Below, piece by piece: positions 51,445 to 62,898 of a DNA stretch of 64,000 nt. The stretch is from Drosophila persimilis (lineage: Eukaryota; Arthropoda; Insecta; Diptera; Drosophilidae). The stretch is from positions 12,422,501 through 12,486,500 of the forward strand of contig NW_020825294.1 of NCBI RefSeq assembly GCF_003286085.1. Direction: 5' to 3'. Below the pieces are notes generated by a model. That model saw only the letters and a list, made by a program, of their open reading frames with translations. It ran no database searches and was not told the origin of the DNA. How positions within the stretch are numbered: position 1 is the first letter of the stretch; each line of letters opens with the position of its first letter. Made by a program: the position numbers and the translations under genes.

Positions 51445-53642
51445 ATTAAATGATATCCCGTGAGGGCAATGGGGAAAGATCTGCCTCTGTTGAACCACCT
51501 TCAAAAAATATTATTTATCATCCACTGTTTGTATTAATCGATGATGCATCAAATACATATATGTAAACTGAAAAGTACACTCGTTACTCCCCTTTTTTGA
51601 ATCAAAGATGTGGCCATCGTTCCATTTGGAGGATTTTGGTCGGAGCGGTCTGACAATGTTTAAATTGGTAAACAATGCAAAAGCAACATAAAATATAAAT
51701 AAATTTAAATTTTAGCTAGGATACACCACGGTACAAGTCTGTATACGGAAGGATAGTAAGCCACCAAATAGATACAAAATTCTAAAATGTTTTCTTTAAA
51801 GTATTGCTAGCTACTGACCATAAATTGCTATAAGCTTTTTGCCAAATGTAACCCTTTGGATCAAAGACAAGCAAAACAGACGAAACGTTTTTTTTTTTTT
51901 TGTATTATAATTAGTCAGCCGTGGAATCGGAGTGAAGTTCCCCTCTCGCATTGATGCTTCCAAGCGAACGAGAAACCGAGTGTTTTTCTAGGCAGTCGCC
52001 GAACGACAGTGTCATCGCCGTCGTCATCACCGCCAGCGCAGCCACAGGTGTCGGCCTGGTTATAAGAGGACCTGGTCCCCGATCCGGCTCAGACGTTCCA
52101 CGGTTGCGGCACAGTGAAGAAGCGCGAGAGAGCGGTCGAGAGAATCCGCCACCGAAATCCAAACTGAACCCGACAGAAAACTGGTCAAGAACCGAATCAT
52201 AAGCACATCATTAAGTGAGTGGAGGCGAATCGGAGTGTCGGTGCTCGCAGCGTTTCGGGGCTGAGAATAGAACTGTACAGAAGTAACGCTCCCCGAATCG
52301 GACAGTCGAGCCGACTCGTCTCTTCCAGCGATCTCTATAGTACACTCGTAATGTTGTTGGTTTTGCCAATTTGTGGCGCAGTTTTTGTTTTGTAGTTGGC
52401 CAGTGTCGATTCAGTATGTATGTGGTGTGGTTGGTACTCGTAGAGTGTTCCGGTGCCTGGGTGCCTGGGTGCATGGGTGGGGCGGGCGATCGGTGCTTTA
52501 TCAGCAGAGCGATTGACATGATGCTCTGCGAGTGTCCCAATCAAACAGTTCACTGAGCATCAATGTCATGGCATTGTAAAGGCCAAAGTAGCAGAACGTG
52601 TTCTTCTAAAGTGCGACGCGACTCAGTGCCGTTCCTTTGTTCCGACTGTGCTCCCGGCAAAACAGCTCAAGTTGTGCAAAAAGTTGTTAATTACAATTCA
52701 TATGCAGCACTTAATGTCCGAAATTAGAAAAACCAAATTATAAATCATCTTGCGCGACCGGTTGTTGCCTACTCCAAAAGCCATTCAATTAGAACAGAGC
52801 ACTTGGAGTACCAAAAAAGAGATACGGATAGAAATCCCCGTTCTCAAGACAACTTGTAGGAAGATCTTCTGTAAAAAACACCAATAAGAACATAAACAAA
52901 TTGGAATATAAATTCCGCCTAAGGCCCCCAAAACAATCAACAAGAAATACATTCGGTATCAATTTATAAACGCTGAACAAATTATTGAGAACCGGTTCGG
53001 TCCTCTCTCTGCGGCCGGACAAACAAATTGAGTCAATAATATACATAGTCATATGGAGATCCATTAATTTACATTTTGGGGATTTCCGTTTTCAATTTGG
53101 TGGGACTGTCTCTCCATTCTCTGTCTCTTCCCCCCTTCCCAGGCACAGAGTGTCGGTGATTTTTGCAATTTCATTATTGGAAAATCGTGTAAGGGCAATT
53201 AAATGCGATTTGGCTGCTGCAAATAGTTAATTATTGGTTACGAATAGGCATCGGGGCTGGGCTTGTCTCCGGATGGATGGACCGGGAATGCACTGGGAAG
53301 CCAATGCCCTTTCAAGAATCCCCCTTAAGCCCCTTAAGCCCCTGTAGACCCCTTCCCTTTCCATTACACTTGTGCAAGCAGATCTATAGCGTCCGCCTTG
53401 AGGGCTGCTAATGATAATGATGGGTGAGAGAGTGTCGGGAAACAATGAGCCCGTCCCAGCCTTTTTCAGATGTGTTTTTCTGCTTACATAAGCTTCCGCT
53501 TAGATCAATGTCGCATTTGCGTTTTACACACGCAGAATCCATCTTAAAAATATGCATCTAAGAGTGTAAACCGGTTCGTTTACACTAATTGTCGAACCAG
53601 TTTTTCACGACTCGTCTCTCTTTTTCTCTTTTTTCCCTTCAG
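51445..53642. other. Intergenic region and untranslated 5' intron of the next gene
   Basis: 51445-52050 is AT-rich with no supported feature. 52060-52213 holds a promoter and candidate first exon (listed separately). 52214-53642 would be the intron to the coding exon. Opposed open frames at 51911-52202 are probably chance products of leader composition. Confidence 0.45.
52060..52213 (+). promoter_or_regulatory. TATA promoter and untranslated first exon of the glycine-rich secreted gene
   Basis: TTATAAG at 52060-52066 is followed 30 bp later by TCAGAC, an initiator-like site with its A at 52091. The presumed exon ends before GTGAGT at 52214. The matching acceptor is the TTCAG ending at 53642, about 50 bp before the ATG of the next gene. 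Spacing fits a standard core promoter. Confidence 0.5.
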
Positions 53643-53694
53643 ATCAGACCCAAACCGAATTTCCGTGCGCCAATGCCAATGCGAGTTCAATAGA

Positions 53695-54858
53695 ATGTGG
53701 AAGTATCTGTTGATTTGTGTGGTGATGAGTGCCCTCAACGGGGAATCGTCGGCGGGTAAGTCAGAAGTACAGTCCCAGCAGTCCTAGCAGGGCGGGCAAC
53801 TAACTCTTCTTGTCCTCCTTCTGCAATCCCCACAGCTGGCCAGCAGCCCCGGAGACGTCGTGGATACGCCGGCGGGTATGCCGGGGGCTTTGCCAGCAGC
53901 GGAGGAGGAGCCGGTGGCTATACGGGCACCTACAACAGCGGCGGCGGAGGCGTGGGCCACAGCAGCTATGTGGGAACCGGCGGTGGCAGTGGGGGCTACT
54001 ACGACTACGATGACTACGACGGCAACTCGCCGAACTTTGGCATCATCGACCCGTACCTGTTCCACCAGCAGCTGACCAACCACATCCTGGCCCAGAACTA
54101 CGCGAACCAACAGTGAGCACTGATCCCGTCTTGGGGGATGATGTTATTTTTGGTAGTCTGTAGTGAGGGATGAGGGTCAACTTAACCGCTTGTTCATCTA
54201 TTCTTGTAGAGCTATAACGGGTCTGGCCACGGCTGGCAATGCTTTCGCATCTGCGGATGCCTCTCTAGTCGACGACGACGACACGTAATTACTTCTAGCT
54301 AATCCTAACCAATCTACCACCTAACCAGAGCTCCAGATCTCCACTGACACTTAAGCAGAATACTAATATAGGTTTCCATATTGTTTTTACCAGTCGCATC
54401 CAGCAGCAGATTGCCGCACAGCAGGCCTACCACGACAATCTAGTGCGTCAGAACCGATACAGGGGAGGATCGGGATCGGGATCGGGATCCTCCAGCGGCT
54501 CCTACAACTCGCATCGCTATGCCCCCAGCTACGCCGCTGCCTCGGGCTCCATTGGACCCAACGGGCACCGCCAAACGGCCTACATCAGCCCCGCTAATCC
54601 GGTGAGTGGACAGCGGACCTTCCAGAGCAGCAGTTTTCCTTTAACCATTTACTAATGAATATACCTTCCTCCCTTCCTCTAAAGGCCTCGCCCAACATTG
54701 TGAATCGGTTCGGAGGCGGCTCGTCCTCAGGTGGCGGCTACAAAGGTGTCTCCGTCTCCTCCTACAGCCACAGCAATGGCGATGGGACCAGCCGTCGTGG
54801 CGCCCAGACCACTGTCAACGACAATGGCAAAGTCACCTCGTACTCAACGCACTCTTAG
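53695..54858 (+). CDS. Secreted glycine/serine/tyrosine-rich protein, 264 residues
   Basis: Five exons: 53695-53755, 53836-54112, 54210-54284, 54394-54601 and 54685-54858, all in phase. The N-terminus (MWKYLLICVVMSALNGESSA) is a signal peptide ending at the first intron. The body starts with a basic QQPRRRRGY, then Gly/Ser/Tyr-rich repeats (GGYAGG, YDYDDYD), a short helical block (DPYLFHQQLTNHILAQNY), glutamine-rich RIQQQIAAQQA, and a GSGSGS run encoded by a GGATCG repeat. It ends NDNGKVTSYSTHS, shared with the next gene. Such composition suits an extracellular matrix, cuticle or clot protein. A 6-codon upstream frame (53673-53693) precedes the start codon and could dampen translation. No ortholog is recognised. 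Confidence 0.85.
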
Positions 54859-56844
54859 AGGGATTCGAGAGTCGAGAGTCGAGAGTCTTCCCGACTCCTA
54901 TTGGAAGCTGGCAGACGGCAGCTGGGCCTTGGCTAGCCTCGAATCCAGTCTAACAAAAGCTAACCAATGGCCGTTTTATTTGTATGACAGAAAATATATA
55001 TTATGTGTATTTTATTATAAATACGATTATATTCGCGGACTTTCTTATCTGTGGGGTTTCCAATATGGAGCTTTCTTTTATTAGAAAGTTGCTCCCTCTC
55101 TTTCTATAGGCATGGCACACTCATACGTAACACATTCACATACAAATTCAAAATTCATACAAATGCAAATTTTGAGATGACCTTGATTTTGACTCAGCGG
55201 CTGGAAAGAGTCTTGTGTACTATGCTTTACACCTATTCGAGTTGTCGTATTTGTTTATATATATAAACTAGATTGTTTCGTTCTTCTGATTATATTCAAA
55301 GTGGTTCTCGTTTAGCCCAAGGGTATGCTCGTATGGTGATTGCTTCGCTTTATGCGACTAGCAAGAGAATTTGGACCCGCTCCTTGCGCTTGGAAGTCCA
55401 CCGGGATCTGTACATCCGTAGACAAGTCTTTTATGTTGGAGCTAATAATTTACTTTGCCATGAAATTCAGAAGAGTATACGCAAGTGTGATGAACAGGTA
55501 TCATTCAGTCGGAAAGACCAACTAAAACTCTCACTTGATTTTTTGTGTCCGTTTCTTTGGATTGGTGGGCCTTATCAGGGGTGACAGGAAATGATCTAAT
55601 ACCAAGGGGGCTTATTAAACCATATAAAGCAGCCATGGCTAAACAGCAAGAAACAAATTTGTGCATTGTGTATTCATCACTAAGATGTCCATTAGTCCAC
55701 GGGGGCTTCCTTGCGGCCTACGGGAGCTCTCACCACCTTTTGACGAGGTCTGTATTACAGGACGAATGAGAATAAGTATTCGATGATGACTGATTTTTCT
55801 TTGTTTAACTGTGCTGTTTTTATACATTTTTGATGGTTGAAATTGTTTACTGAGGTGTGCAATGGGTTTCGGATGCATTCCAATGTCCGTTGCATATTTA
55901 TTGAGGTCCACCTCCACTATATATCTATTTATTGCGCTATCTATACGATCCTAGCGATAATGCTTAGTCGAAATGGTATTCATGATTATGTGTGAGCACA
56001 TATCCAACAGACAAGTGTAGAAACACCTTTTTGCCTATTTAACTGTGAGAGTAGTTTCCGTAGAAGCACAACAAATAGCCTATATCGGCCCGGCTCTTTG
56101 TGCTGATCAAGAATATATTTAACTTATGGGAGCGGGAGCATCGCCGAAAAATTTGAGCTATTCCATAGTTTTTTTCCAGGGTAGCGGCGGCATCTTCCAA
56201 TCTGATTGAATTGATCGCTATCTCATCGAACCCCTACCGGAAGCTATAAAACTGTATCCAAGTTTGTTTACAAAACAATAACTACAGCCGCAATCTAAAT
56301 CGCTGAGAACGAAATTAGTACTTCCTCAAACTGGGCTCAAGGTTGTTTATATGTTTCTTCACCTTACTCTCAATTTTCTAAGTTCAAGCTCAAGCTAATT
56401 GCAATCATCTTCCACATATGTATACTCTTGCAAGCATACAGACAATCAATGATCTGCTCATTTCCACAATCATACATGGCAACTATATACTATGTAGGAG
56501 GCTGACCAAGGTTCTGCGAAACCAACCGGCACAAATGTAAAGTAAAGCATCTATATAGGGAGGTGATGTCGCAATTAACTTTCATCATTCAGCTTTCTGC
56601 ACCAATTGCGAGCTCCGTTTTGAGGAATATAGTACACATTATCAGTGCCGCGGCCCAGAGTGGCATCCTCTCTAGGTCAAGAATCAATCGGTTCAAGTCT
56701 GAGTTGGTATATGGAGCTTATCAGTGATCGCGCCGTGTCTTCGCCGTCTGGGCTTTAAAGCGCGATTCCACTCGCTCGATTCATTAGTACACTTTCAAGC
56801 GCGAGCATCGAACGTTTTCCGTACTAAAATCAAATTCTACAAAT
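54859..56844. other. Intergenic region between the two secreted-protein genes
   Basis: Contains the 3' UTR of the first gene, a 104-codon open frame at 55273-55584 of uncertain meaning, and a repeat fragment near 56100-56170 carrying GCTGATCAAGAATATAT. Near 56753 a TTTAAA followed 30 bp later by TCATTAG may be the core promoter of the next gene. Confidence 0.45.
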
Positions 56845-59140
56845 ATGAATAAGCTGCTTATACTGGCGCTTTGCCTGGGCGTGGCTGCTGCAGGTAGACA
56901 TCTTTGAATATTGAAGGCATGAGAGTGTTGGGAAAAGTGACATTCTGATCCTGTGGTTGTGCATTTTCTTCCTTGGGCACGCTTTTCGTCTTTGCCCCTG
57001 GATCTCTGCTGGATCCCAAGTGTTGTCATAGCGTATTTTCCCTCAATGAACTACGAGGATTTACACTACACCCTTCAGACCTGTGTAATTTGAGTGTTCG
57101 AAACACGTGGCGATAAGAGGCTTTTACGTCTTGTTTTCTAAAACAACTAATGCGGTATTTTGTCTCGATCTTTACAGATTTCCAGGGAGGGTAAGTTGGG
57201 CGATAATTACTGCTGAGCTTCGACTTACGATCTCTCTTTTATTCCACAACGATGACGTGTGGGTAGACGACTCAAACGAGACGACTTCCATAGTCGGTAA
57301 GTGCCGTGTGGCAATGTTGATGAAAAATACGCTTTTGTTTCCTTTTGAAAAAAATGGCAATTTTCCCATTGGCAAGCAACATGGTACTCCAAAATAGAAA
57401 TCATTCGGCAGGAGATGTATTGCACCCCAATTTGATTTATCTAATATATCCTTTGCTCAAACTCTTTAGCCACTACACTGCCCACAACCAAGCCATCGCG
57501 ACCGCCCGCAAGAATGCCTATGCATCCAGTGGTTCGGCCGGACTAGGGGCAGGCGTCGGTGGAGATGCCTCTTTAGCAGGCGGCAGTCTGGGTAACCTGG
57601 AGAGCTCCTACGATTCCGTGGGCGCCGTAGAGGCCGCTGAAGGCGCCTCCGGCCAGGGAAGTGCCAGCGAGACTTTTGGTGCTGGCTCTAACTTTGGTCA
57701 CGAATCTGGTGTCAACTTTGCAGGTAGCAATTCCGCCGGGTTTGGTTCTCAGAACGCTGCTTCCTTCGGCGCCCAGAATGCTGCTTCCTTCGGCTCCCAG
57801 AACACGGCCCAGTTTGGGTCTTCGTTCGCTAGCAACGCCGCCTTCAAGACCAGCCACTCGTCCAACTTTGGAGCCTCGTCCGCCCACAACGTGGGCAGCA
57901 ATGTGGAGTTTGCCGACAACTCGAATGCCGGCGCTGAGGTCAACTTTGGCGGCGCGAACACTTTGAACTCCGAGTCCCAGCTTGTCAATGGAGCCCAACA
58001 GACTGTCCATACGGTCCAGGCAGCCCCCGTAAGGAGCGGCGCTAACGTCGAGTACATTCGCCAGGAGAAGATTGTCTCGGCCCCCAGGCAGGTTTTCTAC
58101 ACCGCCCCCTCCGGCGGCACCGAGAAATATGTCCAGCATGTGGAGCGCATTGTCGAGCAGCAGGCCCCAGTGCAGATCGTCCAGGCCCCAGCCAGCACCC
58201 AGCACTACTACCAGCGCAAGGTCACCACCACCGCATCGGCTCCCCAGGTTCTTGTGCAGCAGCAGCCCTCCAGCCGCCTATCCTATGGCTCCAACTATGG
58301 CTCCAACTTTGGCTCCAACGCAGCCTTCAGTTCAAACCTTGGCAGCTCCTTCGGCCATTCGGCAGGACTCAACGTCCAGCAAGCCAGCAACTCGCAGCTG
58401 CAGCAGCTACTCAACCAGGTACACCAGACCGCTAGACAGCAGGCAGCATCCAGCTCGGTGAGCACTGGTTCCGGACTATCCACGGCCGGCGGCTTCAACA
58501 GCGGCCTGACGAGTGGCAACCAAGTCGCGCAGACGCAGACGGGCAGCGGTTACGGCTCGAACGCTGGTTTCGGCTCCAACACCGCATTCAATTCGAACTC
58601 GGGCTTTGGCTTCAACTCTGCCAGCTCTCTGAACTCTGCCAGCTCCTTGAACTCTGCCAGCTCCTTGAACGCCGCTAGCTCCTTGAATGCCGGAACCAGC
58701 GGTTCTCTCCTGAGTGGCTCCCTACTGAGTGGTTCTCTGTTGGGCGGCAGCCAGGGCTCCCTTCTTGGCGGTCAGAGCAACTTCGGTGTCTCCGGCGGTC
58801 TTGCCAGCGGCCAACAGCAGCAGCAGGAGTCGGGTGCCGGTAACTTTGGGGCTAGTGGTGCCGGTTCCGGTGGCTACCAGACCAAGCAATGGGAGAAGCA
58901 GTCCAAATGGTCCTCCCAGTCTGAGGTGAGTAGTGCTCGACAGAAGATTTGAGCACATTTATAATCAACGCGTTTCTGTCTCCACAGTTCGACTCGACCG
59001 GCCACGTGAAGAACTACAAGGACCTGGCCACTGGCGAGAGCGAGAACTACAACATCAATGGAAAGCAGTTTGGCTACAACGCGGCCACCGCCTCTGTGGA
59101 TGACAACGGCAAGGTCAGCACCTACAGTGTCCACTCCTAA
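56845..59140 (+). CDS. Secreted repeat-rich protein, 556 residues
   Basis: Four exons: 56845-56893, a 13-nt microexon 57178-57190, 57470-58925 and 58988-59140. Joining exon 1 directly to exon 3 breaks the frame; the microexon restores it. MNKLLILALCLGVAAA is a signal peptide, followed by DFQGGHYTAHNQ. The long exon is Gly/Ser/Asn/Gln-rich with repeats (AASFG-QN units near residue 100, YGSNYGSNFGSN, SASSLN repeated four to five times, LLSGSLLSGSLLGG). A non-repetitive centre is rich in Val and Gln (VEYIRQEKIVSAPRQVFYTA, VERIVEQQAPVQIVQ). The end, DDNGKVSTYSVHS, is shared with the upstream gene. High glutamine content would suit a transglutaminase-crosslinked clot or matrix protein such as fondue; that name is a guess. 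Confidence 0.88.
57178..57190 (+). CDS. 13-nt coding microexon of the secreted repeat-rich gene
   Basis: ATTTCCAGGGAGG lies between a TTTACAG acceptor and a GTAAGT donor. With one base from exon 1 and one base of exon 3 it encodes D-F-Q-G-G and converts phase 1 to phase 2, which exon 3 requires. Confidence 0.75.
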
Positions 59141-59653
59141 GCAGTTTACTCTAAGGCAATAATGATTTTGTGAATCAGACAATGTATAACGAAATGATTA
59201 AATGTCTCACATTTAAACTAACATACTTCAGCTGACATAAACTTAAAGTGGCCCGTCTGGCACGCGGATCCCACGAAAAAAGCAGCCCACCTTCCGCCCA
59301 ACTGACCGAGGGGCGCTGCCGCATGGCGTGAGGTAACATGCAGGAAAGATAGCTGTTAGGTTATTATTTGAGGAAATCTAGAAACTTGCTAAAATAGCTA
59401 AGCATGAATTCAAAATAGAACTACTAATTCGAACTACGAGCAAGGTATGCTAATATTAGTGATTTAAGAAGTGGAAGGGATTTATATGTAGATATTATAC
59501 GGTAGAGGTTATTATATTCCGAGCATAAGACCCTAAACAATTCATGCAGGAAATAATTCGATCTACAAAACGGAAGGGTCAACGGTATATATAGTTGCTA
59601 GAGGATTTAGCAGGAATCGTGAAGTTAATGCGGCTCAACAAGTCAGGTCTACT
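59141..59653. other. 3' UTR and intergenic DNA
   Basis: An ATTAAA near 59198 may be the polyadenylation signal of the secreted repeat-rich gene. Nothing else is supported. Confidence 0.4.
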
Positions 59654-60034
59654 TCACCCTGGACCAAATTGTGCACATAAATCCCACCAAGCATGGGCTA
59701 TGGTTTTCTTAAATGCACTTTGCGCAGAAGGTCCATCGTAGCCCCAGTGGCTGATCGACGTCAGGTTTTCTGGAAGACTACCAGGTCTTGAAGGTTGACT
59801 CCTGCTTAGCATCTCATATTTGGTATAGCCAGGCAGAATGTTGTCGTTATGCTGGACTAAGGAATGTTGCAACATAGAATATTTCTCCTCTAACATTCCA
59901 AATGCATATTTTATTAACGACGCCTCCGATAAATGATCCGGAATTATGTAACCACCTTGACCTCTATCAGAATACCATGCTAATATCGGCCTATCTTTCT
60001 GGTTACCACTAGGTTTTGTTGATGTGCGGAGTTA
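59654..60034 (-). pseudogene. Unrecognised open frame abutting a reverse-transcriptase remnant
   Basis: About 115 codons run without a stop and end WWDLCAQFGPG. Composition is protein-like, not repetitive (RPILAWYSDRGQGGYIIPD, HWGYDGPSAQSAFKKTIAH). No start codon or clear splice acceptor precedes it. Immediately upstream the sequence is reverse-transcriptase debris, so this may be foreign DNA carried with or hit by the element, or an exon remnant. No family is recognised. Confidence 0.35.
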
Positions 60035-60432
60035 CAATTTTCTCAAACATTTAATGAATAGCGGATAACTTAGATATACCACTAATTCTGTGCGTCAAGT
60101 TCTACCTGTTCTATGAAGAGGAAATGTAAACTATTCCTTCCAGATCGAGGCAAGCATAAAGAATCAATGGATAGAATGAATAGTTTACCCAAGGGCTTCA
60201 GCACAGTACCTAAGTAACATACATAGCCAGGAACTCCGTCTGGACCTGCTGAAAACACCGCTTAGCTAGTCGAAGATTATGAAGCAGAGAGCGGTAATTT
60301 TTACAAGGCGCTGATGATGCCAGTGCAACTCGGTAAACCGTATGGGTACGGCTGACCGGAGTAGGATCCCTGAGAATAGGTGGTTTTGAAAAATTGGGAA
60401 AAAAGATCGGCGATTGCCTGATCATTAATTGC
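60010..60432 (-). mobile_element. Non-LTR retrotransposon reverse transcriptase fragment (Jockey-like)
   Basis: Translated across several frames on the minus strand, the order is that of a LINE reverse transcriptase: DQAIADLFSQFFKTTYS, then SAGPDGVPGYV (the P-G-P-D-G motif), KPLGKLFILS, and GISKLSAIH...MFEKIVTPHIN. Frameshifts and at least one stop separate the blocks, so it is dead. The match to the rest of the element is lost below about 60010. Named from motif order, not from a database comparison. Confidence 0.65.
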
Positions 60433-61551
60433 CGACGAATTAAGAAATTATAGCAAGGATGGGTGTGCGGACGTTTACGCTTACTGTTAACGAAGCTGCA
60501 AAACTGTTGAGCGTAATGAGAATAGCGTAAGAAAAGTTAAACTCCTCCACCTTTGCGTTGTGGGGTCAGGAATCATCACCCACGAGGCTCGAAAACACAG
60601 TGCATTTTGCTAGCACTACGCAATCGCAGAGCCAGCAGGTGACACTCGGCTGATCATGGGTGATCTCCTTCTTGCTGGTTTTTGAGACAGCAAAAAACAG
60701 AAAATACCGTTATTAAAATTTGTTAAAAGAAACCAATTCAAATCGATTTTGTATCAGAGTTAGTAAAAACTCAGAGGAGAGATGATTGCACAGAGTAGCA
60801 CATATGTACATATGTATTCCAATGATCGCATTTCTCGCGCCTAAGAGGTAAGGAACGACTTCGTTCACCTTACAAATTATGCAAATGATTGGCAATTTTC
60901 AATTTATAGCAAAAAATGGACGATTGTCGGTTGTTACATCCCAGTGGATCCAATATCATCCGCGAAGGATATAATATTTATAGTTGTGTCTCATAAAATC
61001 TCTCTAGTGCAGTCTACACAGGACTTGAAGTCTGTTGGAATACGACCCCTTGATGGATTCGAGGCATTGTACATTGGGCCAGACGGCCCATATTCAAGAA
61101 ATGGCATGAACAAAAAACCCTCCTTTGAATGATTCGTTATCATAATGCATACCCTGGCTAGGAAAACTGCCTTTATATTTTTGATTTTACGTAAGCCCTG
61201 AAATGCTTGCAGCCCTTCAAAGTCAGATTTTCGTACTGCTATGAGTTGGTGTTAAAAAAGCGTTAGCTGGAGTTTATAAGCTTGTAATTGTTCTAAATTT
61301 AAAGAACAAGTGAATGGATCGGAAAGGCCGTGGTATGTAGAATGTTTATACAAAAAAGGTTTGTTGCCGTTGAAATATCAAACATTTAAGGACATGCATT
61401 TCGAATGGCTATTGTCTTAAATAACCATTAATAGAAGAATTATATAAATACTCATCACATTATAATATCAATAATACTTTATAGCGCGTTATATGGGCGA
61501 TAGGGGTGGGCGCGGTCGGATAGGTCTGATATTTATCTCAGTTCTTATATA
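60433..61551. other. Non-coding, repeat-rich stretch
   Basis: The first 200 bases may be further 5' debris of the non-LTR element. The rest is AT-rich with no supported feature. Confidence 0.35.
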
Positions 61552-62658
61552 CACTGCCGATCAAGAGAATAGACTCAATATATATTCTATAGAAAAAACT
61601 CCTTTAGAAATCAAGATACGAATGAATTTGGAAAAAAAATATTTTTGTAATATTCAAGATTTCATGCACTAATAAAAAAGGTTTCTTTTAATATTTTGAT
61701 TTGTTTTTGAACCTAAAAAAAGTTAACATTTTTATCGATCAATGGAATAGACTCAAGTTCTTAAAATTAATATATGTAAATGAAAAAGTTTTTCAGAATC
61801 TTAATGTTAAAGTGTATTTTTATGATATTTAAAGTCTGTTTAATAATAGGTGTAGCCACCTTAATTAGAAATGACTTCGAAATTCGTTTTGGCATTAAAT
61901 TATAGAGGGACTTAAAATAGTTCAGGGATATTTCGCTCCTGGCGTTTTTGATGGCATGTTTCAATGATTCAACATCTTCAAGGCCATCGTTCTCTATTAT
62001 ATTTAGATCAGGAGAGTAAGGGTGCCACTCCATTAATGCAACATTTTGGTCTTCAATCCACTTCTTTACTACTCTAGCAGTATGGATTGGGGCATTGTCC
62101 TGCTGAACAGCCCAATGTAATGTCTCAAAGATGTTGGAAAAGTAGGGAAATGACATTTGGAGTAGTGAATGGCTTTTATCTTACTCGAAACCAACTGGAT
62201 TTCAAATGTTCTATAATAAGAGATGGCATCACAAACCATTATACCCCCCTCACGACTATGACGACGGGTCAAATGATGTCCTAACTTTCTTAAACCATGA
62301 AAGTAAGAATTAAACCAATCTGGTCCATCAAAGATAAAGTGTTTTTCATCAGATGAACAACCCATTCTATATTAAAATAATCGAAAAGTGCAAGAGGTAT
62401 TTAAATGCCACTTTTACCGTGTACAGCTTATCAGTAACTGAAACCGCAGCCTCTGAGTCTATTCTAATGATCGCCTAAAAGCTCCTTTTTCGGCATAGGG
62501 TAAAGCAGAGTTAAAATAAATCATAGTTGTGCAATTTTTTCACTCTCGGTCCACTTTTGCCAACTGTACTGCTCCAACAAACACAACAAAAATTTCGTCG
62601 AAAGCTGAACTCACAAAAATGCATTGAGTCTATTCTATTGATCGATGCAATCAACTGT
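61552..62658 (-). mobile_element. Degenerate Tc1-like DD34E transposon with IR/DR ends
   Basis: Flanked by TA on both sides; the left end begins CACTG and the right end, read inward, CAGTT. The core CGATCAA(N)AGAATAGACTCAAT occurs inverted at both ends (about 61558 and 62625). A second, inner copy lies on each side (about 61734 and 62455), the IR/DR arrangement of Minos/Paris-type elements. On the minus strand the transposase remnant has DEKHF and GGIMV, then, after a frameshift near 62130, QQDNAPIHTA and SPDLNIIE. Exactly 34 residues separate that D and E. The N-terminal DNA-binding half is missing, so it cannot mobilise itself. Confidence 0.8.
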
Positions 62659-62850
62659 ACCCAAATTCAAGTCTCTAACCTAATTTTTCGATAATTTATG
62701 CCAAATTTTCGGTTGCTTGGCTTGAAGCGTCGATCCTAGCTCGTAATATAGATGCAGAAAAGTGAAATACCTAATAGTTTCGATACCAGAAACGCAAAGA
62801 GCATATTACTCATATAACTCGCCAAAGAAATAAACATAAAAGTGTGCGTT

Positions 62851-62856
62851 TTTATT
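62851..62856 (-). terminator. Polyadenylation signal of the right-edge gene
   Basis: AATAAA on the minus strand about 45 bases past the stop codon at 62899. Confidence 0.55.
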
Positions 62857-62898
62857 CTGGGAAAAGGTGAAAAGAGAATAAAGTGACAGAATGCTTTA

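Noticed and set aside
51911..52202. Overlapping 83-codon frames on both strands
   Set aside because: They lie over a TATA box and presumed untranslated leader; no domain or credible start.
55273..55584. 104-codon plus-strand frame between the two secreted genes
   Set aside because: Has some protein-like character but no recognisable motif, splice context or partner; kept as unsupported.
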